NCBI GenBank assembly: GCA_036310845.1
Contig: JAXJRB010000058.1
Span: 58,354-122,353 of the forward strand
Direction: 5' to 3'
Source of the DNA: COE1 sp036310845
Lineage (GTDB): Bacteria; Bacillota; Clostridia; Lachnospirales; Lachnospiraceae
Length of the DNA stretch: 64,000 nucleotides
The position numbers were made by a program, and so were the translations under genes. The notes under the pieces were generated by a model. It searched no databases, was not told the origin of the DNA, and saw only the letters and a program-made list of their open reading frames with translations. Within the stretch, counting starts at the first letter, position 1. Every line of letters begins with the position of its first letter. This document shows positions 15,982 to 25,132 of this stretch, one piece after another.

Positions 15982-17097
15982 TTAATTATTATATTTTCTA
16001 ACACACTGTAATCCAACATTTAATACAAAGCCCATACCAATATACAAACTCACCAAAGAAGTGAGGCCGTAACTTACAAAAGGTAGCGGTACCCCGGTAT
16101 TCGGGAAAAGCCCTGTTGCAACTGCTAGATTTACAAAGCTTTGAAAGCCAACGAGTGCTGCCATTCCACCGCAGACACAAGTCCCGGCAAGATCTTTTGC
16201 CTTTCTTGCAACCGCAAGACATTCTAATGCAATGAGGAACAACAGAATAACAACAGCACAACTACCAACAAAACCCAGCTCTTCTCCTATAATTGTAAAA
16301 ATGAAGTCTGTCTGAGGCTCTGAAATGAAATTACCATTTTTTACTGAACTAATCATATTATTATTCAAACCCTTGCCCCAAAGCTGACCTGAGCCAATTG
16401 CTATCATAGCATTGGTTTGCTGATATGCGGTTGTTGTTGCGTATTTTTCCGGTTCCAGCCACGCAAGAATTCTTCTTTGCTGATATTCATTAATCAATGT
16501 CTGGTCCGGTTGTAATACCATAATAAAGAAAATTACAGCAACAGGTATTGCTATACTCAATGCACCTACAATTATCTTATAGTCCAAACCACCTATGTAC
16601 CATATAACACAAAAAACAATAATGATAACAATACTGGTTGACATATCCGGTTGTTCATAAACCAAATATAACGGTGGCAATAAAAGAAAACATAATAATA
16701 TAATATTCTTTAAAGAATTTATATTCTCCCTATGTTTCATAATAAACTGTGAAAAGAATAAAATCAACATAATTTTCGTAGTTTCGGATGGTTGGAACTG
16801 AATTCCACCTATTTCCAGCCATCTTTTTGCATTATTTACTGTCTCACCAAAAATCGCTACCATCAAAAGAAGGGACAAATTAAATACATAAATCAGCCAG
16901 TGAAAGCGCAAGAAAAAGGAATAATCAAAAAATGACAGAACTATCATCAAAAATAATCCCATTATTGCACCAATAATCTGTTTATTCTGTACGGATTCTT
17001 TGGCACTTCCTATGGCTAGAATCCCTATCACAGTTATTGCAACTACCATTATAATTAATTTAAAGTTATAATCACGTATCCTGTAATTTTTAAACAT
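15982..17097 (-). CDS. rodA: RodA peptidoglycan glycosyltransferase (SEDS family)
   Basis: 371 aa with about ten membrane helices. SEDS signatures include KRWLEIGGIQFQPSE near residue 90, the central loop QQRRILAWLEPEK, and the C-terminal GLFPNTGVPLPFVSYGLTS. RodA polymerises lipid II during side-wall elongation and partners with a class B PBP, here the PBP2 encoded in the same operon. FtsW is the alternative, but the mreBCD context favours RodA. It is preceded by a hairpin at 17119-17150. Confidence 0.93.
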   Translation of the reverse strand: MFKNYRIRDYNFKLIIMVVAITVIGILAIGSAKESVQNKQIIGAIMGLFLMIVLSFFDYSFFLRFHWLIYVFNLSLLLMVAIFGETVNNAKRWLEIGGIQFQPSETTKIMLILFFSQFIMKHRENINSLKNIILLCFLLLPPLYLVYEQPDMSTSIVIIIVFCVIWYIGGLDYKIIVGALSIAIPVAVIFFIMVLQPDQTLINEYQQRRILAWLEPEKYATTTAYQQTNAMIAIGSGQLWGKGLNNNMISSVKNGNFISEPQTDFIFTIIGEELGFVGSCAVVILLFLIALECLAVARKAKDLAGTCVCGGMAALVGFQSFVNLAVATGLFPNTGVPLPFVSYGLTSLVSLYIGMGFVLNVGLQCVRKYNN

Positions 17098-17118
17098 TTA
17101 TTACGTCTCCCAGTATAA

Positions 17119-17150
17119 CGGGAAAGCTGTATACCACCACAGCGTTCCCG
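17119..17150. other. Intercistronic hairpin between minE and rodA
   Basis: CGGGAAAGCTG (17119-17129) pairs with CAGCGTTCCCG (17140-17150) with one internal mismatch. On the minus strand no T run follows, so it is more likely a processing or stabilising element within the operon than a terminator. Confidence 0.55.
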
Positions 17151-17170
17151 CTTTTTCACTCATAGCTACA

Positions 17171-17437
17171 TTAATTTTTTAAGTCAAGGATTGGAATATT
17201 TGCATATAATACAGGTGTCTTCGTAGTTCTTCCACTTGTCCCTGTTTTCATGATATGTATATCCATACTAGATGCATCGATTTTCATATACTTTGATATC
17301 ACATGAGCAATATCATTTTTTATTAATTCCATCATTTCCGGCGAGCAATTCACTCTATCAGAAATAAGTAAAATTTTCAAACGGTCTTTTGCAATTTGCC
17401 TTGAAGATTTTGGGCGTAAGAAGGAAAACAGCCTCAT
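17171..17437 (-). CDS. minE: MinE, topological specificity factor
   Basis: 88 aa. The N-terminal MinD-interacting segment (SSRQIAKDRLKILLISDR) and the C-terminal dimer domain (VISKYMKIDASSMDIHIM) are recognisable. MinE stimulates the MinD ATPase and drives pole-to-pole oscillation so that Z-ring inhibition is lowest at mid-cell. It overlaps minD by 4 nt. Having MinE rather than DivIVA-only control is typical of many clostridia. Confidence 0.94.
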   Translation of the reverse strand: MRLFSFLRPKSSRQIAKDRLKILLISDRVNCSPEMMELIKNDIAHVISKYMKIDASSMDIHIMKTGTSGRTTKTPVLYANIPILDLKN

Positions 17438-18240
17438 ATTCTCTCCTCCTGACTTCTATGAAACAAACCAGTAACTCGTGTCCATATCGTTATATTTTTA
17501 TTCATATTTAAAAATGGAACTTCCTTACCTGTTATACGATTACAAATATTTGCAAATGCTTGTCCCGCTAATGAGGATTTCCCCACAAGCGGTTCACCCT
17601 GATTTGTTGCAATCACAACATTCTCATCGTCTGGAACTACTCCCAACAGTGGAAGTCCTAAAATATCTATAACATCTTCCACTGTCATCATCTCTCCACG
17701 ACGAACCAAATCATATCGTACTCTGTTTACAATTAAATCAATCTTATTAATTTCATTTGCTTCCAACAGCCCAATGATTCGATCTGCATCTCGAATTGCA
17801 GACACTTCTGGTGTTGTTACAACAATAGCGTGATTTGCTCCTGCAATTGCATTTTGAAATCCTTGTTCAATCCCTGCTGGACAGTCCAATATGATATAAT
17901 CAAATTGTTGTTTCAAATTCTCGATTAATTTAATCATCTGCCCAGGAGTAATACAATTTTTATCTCTTGTCTGCGCAGCTGGCATTAAATATAACCCAGC
18001 ATGCCTTTTGTCCTTAATTAATGCCTGCTTTAACCGACATGTTCCTTCAATTACGTCTACAAGATTGTAAACAATTCTATTTTCCAATCCCATAACAACA
18101 TCTAAATTGCGAAGTCCTATATCTGCATCAATTAGAACTACATTTTTTCCCATTTGTGCCAGACCTGTTCCAACGTTTGCTGATGTAGTGGTCTTCCCTA
18201 CACCGCCTTTACCTGATGTGACAACAATAACTTCACTCAT
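17434..18240 (-). CDS. minD: Septum-site-determining ATPase MinD
   Basis: 268 aa. The deviant Walker A motif SGKGGVGKTT is at residues 9-18, with ADIGLRNLD and IILDCPAGIE downstream. The C-terminal tail (about 245-268) is a basic amphipathic helix like the membrane-targeting sequence of MinD. MinD-ATP binds the membrane and recruits MinC. It is 39 nt downstream of minC and overlaps minE. Confidence 0.97.
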   Translation of the reverse strand: MSEVIVVTSGKGGVGKTTTSANVGTGLAQMGKNVVLIDADIGLRNLDVVMGLENRIVYNLVDVIEGTCRLKQALIKDKRHAGLYLMPAAQTRDKNCITPGQMIKLIENLKQQFDYIILDCPAGIEQGFQNAIAGANHAIVVTTPEVSAIRDADRIIGLLEANEINKIDLIVNRVRYDLVRRGEMMTVEDVIDILGLPLLGVVPDDENVVIATNQGEPLVGKSSLAGQAFANICNRITGKEVPFLNMNKNITIWTRVTGLFHRSQEERI

Positions 18241-18279
18241 AAGTCACCTCACATAATATAGATTGGTCCTCTGGAAAAA

Positions 18280-18951
18280 TTATAATGTGAAATTCTCCAG
18301 TAAATCTTTTGTAATTGGAGCAATAAGCACCTCTCCATTATAATTGTAGGCGATTTTCGGAACAGCTTTGGGTTTTAATCCCCATTTCGAAGTTCGTTGT
18401 GAGATATATTTCAAATCTCCAATTCGAAGTTTTTCAGGGTTCATATCTAATGCAACAACAAAATGATTATTGCTTCCTGCTGCACCAGCATACGCTTCTC
18501 CTAACAAGCTTCCCAAAACAACAATGTCCTTAGCAGAATACACAGAACAACCTTCACAGACATCTCCAAGAATTACAATGCTATGTTCCGTTTCAATGCT
18601 CTGACCATCTTTTAACGTTCCACGATAAAACTGTCCACAATTTTCATCCTTCTGAAAAGTCAGATTATTTTGTATTCCGAGAAATTTTATATTTTTCTCT
18701 TCATCTCTTCCCATAAGGCATAGTACATTCAAACGTGAACTTTGCGTAATCACATTCAAAATTTCTCTTTCTTCCTGTTCATTCAGAATTCTTCCTTCAA
18801 GAGAAATTGCAACAGAAGCATTCTTAAAAAAACTATCCGCTTCTTTAAATTTTTGTTCAATATCTTTCAGCAACTGCTCATAAGGCGTTGTTTCATCCAT
18901 AATAACAGAAATACCACTAGAAAAACTTTTTAAAATTACTGAATTTTTCAC
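18280..18951 (-). CDS. minC: Septum-site-determining protein MinC
   Basis: 223 aa from the GTG at 18951, supported by TAGGAG 5-6 nt upstream and by the family start (xKNSVILKSFSSGISV). The frame also opens at an ATG at 18984 without a good RBS. Residues 1-100 form the FtsZ-inhibiting domain. Residues 110-205 form the beta-helical C-terminal domain (LKDGQSIETEHSIVILGDV, then GSLLGEAYAGAAG), which dimerises and binds MinD. Confidence 0.92.
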   Translation of the reverse strand: MKNSVILKSFSSGISVIMDETTPYEQLLKDIEQKFKEADSFFKNASVAISLEGRILNEQEEREILNVITQSSRLNVLCLMGRDEEKNIKFLGIQNNLTFQKDENCGQFYRGTLKDGQSIETEHSIVILGDVCEGCSVYSAKDIVVLGSLLGEAYAGAAGSNNHFVVALDMNPEKLRIGDLKYISQRTSKWGLKPKAVPKIAYNYNGEVLIAPITKDLLENFTL

Positions 18952-19019
18952 ATTCACTCCTATCTGCGTGCTTTTGCCTACCATATACTATTTTTATCTA
19001 TTCATGTATATGCCACGCT

Positions 19020-21899
19020 TTAATCTCCTGTTCCACCTGTTATTTCGGGAACTTCAGCAGTACCAGTAAGAAGATCATCTTCTTTTGCCAAACCATAATA
19101 ATATTTATAAACATCCCTTGCAGTCTGCGCCGCATATCCAGAATCATATCCATTAGCAATACGAATTGTTACCGATATTTCCGGATTCTCATATGGTGCA
19201 TAACTGATAAAAAGGGCATGGTTCGCACGTGTTTTATCCTGCTGTGCAGTACCAGTTTTACCTGCAACATTTACAGCAAGATCATTATAATACGCCTTTG
19301 TTTCTACTACTTGACGCATCCCTGTGTGAATTGCCTTCCACATACTATCATCCAAAGTAACCTGATTACGTACTTCTGCCTTATAATCTTCAATTATATT
19401 ACCTTTGGAATCTGTTAATTTTTCAAGCAAACTAAGATTATAACATGTTCCACTATTTGCGATTGTCGTTACATAACGTGCAAGTCCTACTGTTGTGTAG
19501 TTGTGTGTACCTTGACCAATCATAGATGGGACAGCATACAAATCTGAAAACTTTGGCTCTGACTCTGTAATTTCAATACCAGACTTCTCTGTTAAGCCAA
19601 ACAAATCTGCGTATTTTTTCAAACGAGATAATCCATAATCACTGTTATAGCCCGAGCTATCCTGACTTAATCGGTATCCAACCTCATAGAAATAACAGTT
19701 ACATGAATTAGCTATCGCACTTGATACATTCATATTACCATGTGCACTTGGATAAACCCAGCATCTATGAATTGTTGGAGCTAACTTATCAAATACACCG
19801 CTACATCTTATCGTTTCACCCAATCCGGATACCGCCCCTTCTTCAACTGCGGCAACAGATGAAACAACTTTGAAAGTAGATCCAGGTGCCGTTAACTGTT
19901 GCGTTGCCGCATTCCATTGTGGAACGGATAAATCACGATTAATTTTCGCATAGTATTCAGCGTCTACACCGTTTGCCATTTTATTTAGGTCATATCCCGG
20001 ATAAGAAACCAATGCCAAAACATCTCCAGTATTAACATCCGTTACAACACATGATGCCGTACATGGATCAAGCGCAAGCTGTGCTGGAGTAATCTGTATA
20101 TCACGTATCATCTCTATCATGAAATTATATGGATTAATACTACCATTTTTCAATGAAACAATACGACTTTCCTCGACACTTATCAAATCCTGTTCCCATA
20201 ATAATAAACAAATTTGTCTTCCTTTTATTTTTTGAGAACTTATGAGATATTTGTACATCTTTTTGGAAAATTCTTGATTATCTTGTAAATGTACCAAAAT
20301 ATAATCAATAATACTTCCAAGTACTTCAGAAGAAGCAGAATACTGACTGTCAACTTCTAATTTTGTAATATCAACCCAGTTCTTTGAAATTGCATAGGTC
20401 AAATACTCATTCAAGCTTATTGTTTCTTCTTTTGTCCACGCAATATAGGTTTTATCTTCTCTATCAATTGCACTACTGATAAGCACACCTTTATTTATCA
20501 GCATAGATACAATATAGCTTTCATATGTTTTATATTCTTTTGATAGTTTATTGTATGGTGTTTTTCTACTTTGTAATTCTTCCTTTAAAGTCGCCAATAC
20601 TTCTTTTTCTTTATTAGTATAAATCTGGTAGACTTCTTTTTCCGTATCACTAGCATTATCATGTGTGAAATGATTTGTATCAATAACATTATTATTAATC
20701 AAAGCAAAATAAACATCATCAATCGGTATAATAATCTTTGCTGCCGAAGATACAGATGCCGGATCATAATTCATAACATTACGAATTTTTGAAATCAGAA
20801 TACCTGCAAGTTTTTGTTCCAGTATGTTATATGCTGCCACTTGCAAATCTTTATCAATAGTCAGATACAAATCATTTCCAGCTTTAGGCTCAACATACCC
20901 CGTTGTATCAATAACTTTACCCAAATTATCTACATAGATTGTTTCTGAACCTTTTTCTCCTTGCAATTCCAGTTCCATAACCTGCTCAATACCGCTCTTG
21001 CCAACAGTATCATTCATTGTATAGCTGTCATCCTTTAAAATCAGCTCATCCAATTCTGTCTGAGATATTTTACCTGTATAACCTAAAATATGCGTAAAAT
21101 AGTATGGATAATTATATTTACGAATGGTATCTTCTTCAATAGAAACACCATCCAAATCATTCACATTCTCCATAATTACAGCAACCGTTTCCGGCGATAC
21201 ATCCGTTGCTATCGTAGTCGCAATATACTTCTGATAACTATATAAACTCATCTCGTAACGAATCGTTACCATCTGCAATGCTTCTTTCTTGGTATAACCT
21301 TTTCTTGGTAAAAAAGCTCCCTTCTTACCATCTTCAAGAATTTGATACTCACCTATTTTATAACGTTCACACAAGTAATCTATTACTTCTTCTGCTGTTG
21401 CCGTTTCTTGCGAATATTTTAGAGTATCAATTGAAGTTTGCCCATATACATCTGCAAGAAAACGTAATAGCTGCTTTCCTTCAACGGTATAGGTGTATTC
21501 ATTGTTATCTAAAGTAATATTAAACTCACTGATAACAGAATCTCCATTATCTTCAATCATACGAATCACCTTATGCAAGGTTTGATTCAATGGTTCATGC
21601 TTTTTAGAACCAGACTCATAAACATCTTCGATGGTAACGGAATACGCTAATTCATTATAAGCAAGAAGATTCCCGTTTCTATCGTAAATATTTCCACGGG
21701 TGCCTTCTATCACTTTCTCTTTTTGTATCTTTAGTTGAAAATTGTTCAGATAAGACTCACCATTCACAATTTGCAGATAAAACAATCTGTAAATTAAGAC
21801 CACTGCCATTCCTGTAAATACTACAAACAATAACAGAAGCCTTGATGTGACCATATTGAACAAATTTTCTTTCAATTTTTTAAACAATTTTGTGGTCAC
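19020..21899 (-). CDS. mrdA: Class B penicillin-binding protein 2 (elongasome transpeptidase)
   Basis: 959 aa from a GTG at 21899; a TTG four codons on or the ATG at 21854 are alternatives, and the RBS does not decide. It has one membrane helix (about 20-40), a PBP dimerisation domain (GTRGNIYDRNG at 66-76) and a C-terminal transpeptidase domain with STFK (Ser674, Lys677), SCN (732-734) and KTG (881-883). Residues of about 365-605 form a lysine/glutamate-rich insert between these domains, which makes the protein about 300 aa longer than typical PBP2. It cross-links peptidoglycan with RodA. The start overlaps mreD by 20 nt. Confidence 0.93.
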   Translation of the reverse strand: MTTKLFKKLKENLFNMVTSRLLLLFVVFTGMAVVLIYRLFYLQIVNGESYLNNFQLKIQKEKVIEGTRGNIYDRNGNLLAYNELAYSVTIEDVYESGSKKHEPLNQTLHKVIRMIEDNGDSVISEFNITLDNNEYTYTVEGKQLLRFLADVYGQTSIDTLKYSQETATAEEVIDYLCERYKIGEYQILEDGKKGAFLPRKGYTKKEALQMVTIRYEMSLYSYQKYIATTIATDVSPETVAVIMENVNDLDGVSIEEDTIRKYNYPYYFTHILGYTGKISQTELDELILKDDSYTMNDTVGKSGIEQVMELELQGEKGSETIYVDNLGKVIDTTGYVEPKAGNDLYLTIDKDLQVAAYNILEQKLAGILISKIRNVMNYDPASVSSAAKIIIPIDDVYFALINNNVIDTNHFTHDNASDTEKEVYQIYTNKEKEVLATLKEELQSRKTPYNKLSKEYKTYESYIVSMLINKGVLISSAIDREDKTYIAWTKEETISLNEYLTYAISKNWVDITKLEVDSQYSASSEVLGSIIDYILVHLQDNQEFSKKMYKYLISSQKIKGRQICLLLWEQDLISVEESRIVSLKNGSINPYNFMIEMIRDIQITPAQLALDPCTASCVVTDVNTGDVLALVSYPGYDLNKMANGVDAEYYAKINRDLSVPQWNAATQQLTAPGSTFKVVSSVAAVEEGAVSGLGETIRCSGVFDKLAPTIHRCWVYPSAHGNMNVSSAIANSCNCYFYEVGYRLSQDSSGYNSDYGLSRLKKYADLFGLTEKSGIEITESEPKFSDLYAVPSMIGQGTHNYTTVGLARYVTTIANSGTCYNLSLLEKLTDSKGNIIEDYKAEVRNQVTLDDSMWKAIHTGMRQVVETKAYYNDLAVNVAGKTGTAQQDKTRANHALFISYAPYENPEISVTIRIANGYDSGYAAQTARDVYKYYYGLAKEDDLLTGTAEVPEITGGTGD

Positions 21900-22398
21900 C
21901 TCTTTTTTCCGTATTTTCTAATACTTTATTCAACAACAAAATACATGGATATAGAAATACGGTTACAAAAATCGTATATACAAGCTCAGGAAAAATAATA
22001 TCTTTTAGATAAAAAACAAAATCGAATCTTCCTCTAAGTAAAAACAACAACATATAAACCACAAAAGAATACAAAAAATCACTTGCTGTTATTAACGCCA
22101 ATGGGAGCATAATATCATTCTGATAAAACACTCTGCGAAAGACTCCATTTGCCGCTCCTATGTACAAATAAATCAAGGCGTAAAAACCAAGTACATTGCC
22201 ATAGAATATATCCATAAGAAATCCACAGATAAAACCAACAACCATACCATACCTTCTTCCATACATAAAACCATAGGAGGATGTTATAATAATCAACAAA
22301 TTAGGTGCAATTCCTCCAAAGCTTAATGCTTGAAATACGGTAGTCTGCATAACAAATCCCAATAATATGACAAAAACAAGTACTATTTTTCTCTTCAT
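21880..22398 (-). CDS. mreD: Rod shape-determining protein MreD
   Basis: 172 aa, five to six membrane helices and little else. The N-terminus MKRKIVLVFVILLGFVMQTT and YGRRYGMVVGFICGFLMD are typical of MreD. It is an integral membrane part of the elongasome. It lies 2 nt after mreC and overlaps the PBP2 gene. Confidence 0.92.
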   Translation of the reverse strand: MKRKIVLVFVILLGFVMQTTVFQALSFGGIAPNLLIIITSSYGFMYGRRYGMVVGFICGFLMDIFYGNVLGFYALIYLYIGAANGVFRRVFYQNDIMLPLALITASDFLYSFVVYMLLFLLRGRFDFVFYLKDIIFPELVYTIFVTVFLYPCILLLNKVLENTEKRGDHKIV

Positions 22399-22400
22399 GG

Positions 22401-23270
22401 TTAATCCTCTATTCGCTGTTTTGTTTCCAAAATAACAAGAACTTCCTCTAGATGTTCGAAATCAACAGCAGGAGTTATTGTTCCGAATTTCGTAATATTA
22501 TTAGAATCCTGTTCCACTTCACTCACATATCCAATTAGAATTCCTGGCAAATATTTATCACTAATGTTCGAGGTAACAATTTTATCACCTGTCTCCACCT
22601 GATTCTTAGAATCCGTAAGTTGTTCAAATCCTATTTTACCTTCCGACATAAGTTGCAAGGATCCCGTTACGATCATAGTATCTGAACTTGCCAATACCAT
22701 TGCACTTACATTAGAATTATCATTAATAATAGAATTTACCTTAGCCCAGTTTGCTCCTATTTCTTCAATTCTCCCAACAAGGCCACCACCAGCAATTACA
22801 TTCATATCAATTGCTAAACCGTCATTAAGTCCTTTATCAATCGTAAACGCATGAAACCAGTTTCCACTATTTCGAGCTATAATTCTAGCTCCTATTTTTT
22901 CATATCCGCTATACTGTTCATCCAACTTATACAGTTCTCTTAAATTATTCAATTCATACTTATCCTGTTGAAGCTGTGTGTTTTGAATAGTAAGCTCAGC
23001 AATCTGCTCTTTTAATTCCTGATTTTCTTGTAATACGATTCTAAGCTCATCAAGCTCGTCAACTCTTGTTGAAATCCAAGACCCTACCCGACTCACACCA
23101 TTTTGAAAAGGCACCACTACATAGCCTACAACCTTATTCACCGTTGATGGTGTATAGTCGGTAAGAAAAGTAATCGCCATCATTATAATACAGACTCCTG
23201 TCAGTATTAATAGCAAATATTTACTCGGCATAGAGAATTTATCTCGTTTTCTCTTTACAACAGGACTCAT
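22401..23270 (-). CDS. mreC: Rod shape-determining protein MreC
   Basis: 289 aa. One membrane helix (about 17-37) is followed by a coiled coil (about 70-110, LRIVLQENQELKEQIAEL) and the beta-barrel periplasmic domain (120-285), with NVIAGGGLVGRIEEIG and SGSLQLMSEGK-like segments. MreC bridges MreB filaments and PBP2 outside the membrane. The start overlaps the mreB stop by 4 nt. Confidence 0.94.
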   Translation of the reverse strand: MSPVVKRKRDKFSMPSKYLLLILTGVCIIMMAITFLTDYTPSTVNKVVGYVVVPFQNGVSRVGSWISTRVDELDELRIVLQENQELKEQIAELTIQNTQLQQDKYELNNLRELYKLDEQYSGYEKIGARIIARNSGNWFHAFTIDKGLNDGLAIDMNVIAGGGLVGRIEEIGANWAKVNSIINDNSNVSAMVLASSDTMIVTGSLQLMSEGKIGFEQLTDSKNQVETGDKIVTSNISDKYLPGILIGYVSEVEQDSNNITKFGTITPAVDFEHLEEVLVILETKQRIED

Positions 23271-24277
23271 CTACTCATTCCTTCTAAACTGGCAACCGAT
23301 TTGTAATTATCATCCTTGATAATCTTAGAAATACCAAGTGCTACTCCTGTTACAGGATTTTCACTTACATTCACCTTTAATCCTGTTCCCTTTGCAATCA
23401 GTTCTGCCAAATGATTTACTTGTGACGCACCACCTGTAAGATAAATACCACGTCTGAAAATATCAGCAGAAAGTTCTGGTGGAGTTCTCTCCAAAATCAC
23501 ACGAATGTTATCGATAATTACATTGAAGTTCTCCAGCATGCTCTCGCTTACCAAATCAGTTGGAATTTCTTTTTCCATCGGAAGCCCAGTAACAATATCT
23601 CTACCATATACTATAGCTCCCTTACCTTCTGCTTCCAATTCCTTTAACGCAATTTTTACGTTCTCAGCTGTCTTGCTACCTACAATCAAGCTAAACTCCT
23701 TACGAATTGCATTTTTAATGGATTCATCAAACTTCTGACCACCAACCTTAATCAAACGGCTTAATACAATACCGCCAAGAGACAAGATAGAAATTTCTGT
23801 TGTATGGAATCCAACATTTACAACCAAAATACCCTGTGAATTCTTAACATCAATATCAAGACCAAGGCCATCTGCTACAGCTTTTTCCACACGCATAATT
23901 TTCTTTGCCTTTACATTGGCCTCCTTAATCAAATCAAAGAAAGCTCTCTTTTCAACATCAGTAATATCTGATGGTACCGCAATATAAAATTCTGCAGGCT
24001 TAATAACACCCTTATTGGTATCCATAATAAAGTTTCTAAGCAACATCTGCATATTCTTAATATCTGCAATAACACCATTACATAAAGGATAAGAAATCTC
24101 AATATTTGAAGGTGCTTTTTCAAACATTTCAAAAGCAGAGTCTCCATAAGCAAATAAATTCTTCTTATCCTCAATTGCAATCATGTTCTTCTCTACTACG
24201 ACATTATCGCCATGAGCATTATAGATTTTAATAGTTCTGGTACCTAAATCAATACCGTATACGTTGTTAGCCAACAT
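23267..24277 (-). CDS. mreB: Rod shape-determining actin homologue MreB
   Basis: 336 aa, full length. The phosphate-1 loop IDLGTRTIKIY (about 9-19), the phosphate-2 segment GILVVNVGFHTTEIS and the adenosine motif IYLTGGASQ are present. Phosphate 2 reads NVGFHT where most MreB proteins have DIGGGT, so this is a somewhat divergent paralogue (an Mbl-like form is possible). It polymerises under the membrane and orients side-wall synthesis. AAAGGAG precedes the start. Confidence 0.93.
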   Translation of the reverse strand: MLANNVYGIDLGTRTIKIYNAHGDNVVVEKNMIAIEDKKNLFAYGDSAFEMFEKAPSNIEISYPLCNGVIADIKNMQMLLRNFIMDTNKGVIKPAEFYIAVPSDITDVEKRAFFDLIKEANVKAKKIMRVEKAVADGLGLDIDVKNSQGILVVNVGFHTTEISILSLGGIVLSRLIKVGGQKFDESIKNAIRKEFSLIVGSKTAENVKIALKELEAEGKGAIVYGRDIVTGLPMEKEIPTDLVSESMLENFNVIIDNIRVILERTPPELSADIFRRGIYLTGGASQVNHLAELIAKGTGLKVNVSENPVTGVALGISKIIKDDNYKSVASLEGMSR

Positions 24278-24296
24278 AACAACTCCTTTCTGTCTC

Positions 24297-24986
24297 TTAT
24301 AAAAGCCCTTTTTGTTTAAAACTGATATATCGGTTGTCTCCTATGATGATATGATCCAACAGAGGAATATCAACCAAAACGGATACTTCTTTTATCTTAT
24401 TTGTAATAATCTGATCCTGACGACTTGGTGTCGGATCTCCACTTGGATGGTTATGCAATATCATAACATATGCCGCTTCTTCCTTTAAGGCTTTTACAAA
24501 AATCTCTCTTGTAGAAATCAAAGTAGCATTCAAAATCCCAACCGAAATCACATCGTCACTTATCATCCTACTCTTTGAATCTAACAATATCAGAATCAAT
24601 CGTTCTGTTTCCTGATGTCGCATTCTCTCCATATAGTATGCCGCAACCGAGTCAGGATTTTGAAAGGAAAGATTTTCCTTTGCCTGCATATTGGAAATTC
24701 TCTTGGCAATTTCTGCAATACATAACAACTGTACCGCTTTAACTTCACCAATCCCCGGTATTTGCATCAAATCCTTTATTGAAAAATGATGCAATCCCAA
24801 AAGTCCCCACTTGCAATCAGAAAGCTGTAGCACTGCTCGTCCAAGCTCGATTGGTGTCTTGTCTCTTGTTCCAGTTCTTAACATAATCGCTAAAAGTTCA
24901 ACATCTGTAAGACTAGATGGACCACTCTTCAAAAACTTATCATACGGCAGTTCTTCCGCGTCATATAGTTGTTTTAATAAACTCAT
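24297..24986 (-). CDS. radC: RadC family JAB/MPN-domain protein
   Basis: 229 aa from the ATG at 24986. The frame extends to an ATG at 25022, but alignment with the family start (ELPYDKFLKSG) favours the shorter form; the best RBS (GGGGAG) is far upstream, so the start is not certain. An N-terminal helix-hairpin-helix region (LMQIPGIGEVKAVQLL) precedes the JAB motif HNHPSGDPTPSRQD with metal ligands His178, His180 and Asp191. Despite the name, a DNA-repair role is doubtful. It sits just upstream of mreB, a conserved Firmicute arrangement. Confidence 0.92.
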   Translation of the reverse strand: MSLLKQLYDAEELPYDKFLKSGPSSLTDVELLAIMLRTGTRDKTPIELGRAVLQLSDCKWGLLGLHHFSIKDLMQIPGIGEVKAVQLLCIAEIAKRISNMQAKENLSFQNPDSVAAYYMERMRHQETERLILILLDSKSRMISDDVISVGILNATLISTREIFVKALKEEAAYVMILHNHPSGDPTPSRQDQIITNKIKEVSVLVDIPLLDHIIIGDNRYISFKQKGLL

Positions 24987-25132
24987 TTTTACAATTTTAT
25001 GTCTCCCCAGACAAAATGACATAAAATATATCCAAGACCATTGTTATATTACCACACACACAAGAGTCTGTACACCAAAAACATTAGTTTTTTTTCGACT
25101 TCTTCTTGTAGAAATATGTCTTATCCCTGTTA

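Noticed and set aside
21320..21345. Another copy of the CAAGAATTT hairpin inside the PBP2 gene
   Set aside because: Only the string CAAGAATTTGATA matches; there is no second arm or tail, and it lies in conserved coding sequence.
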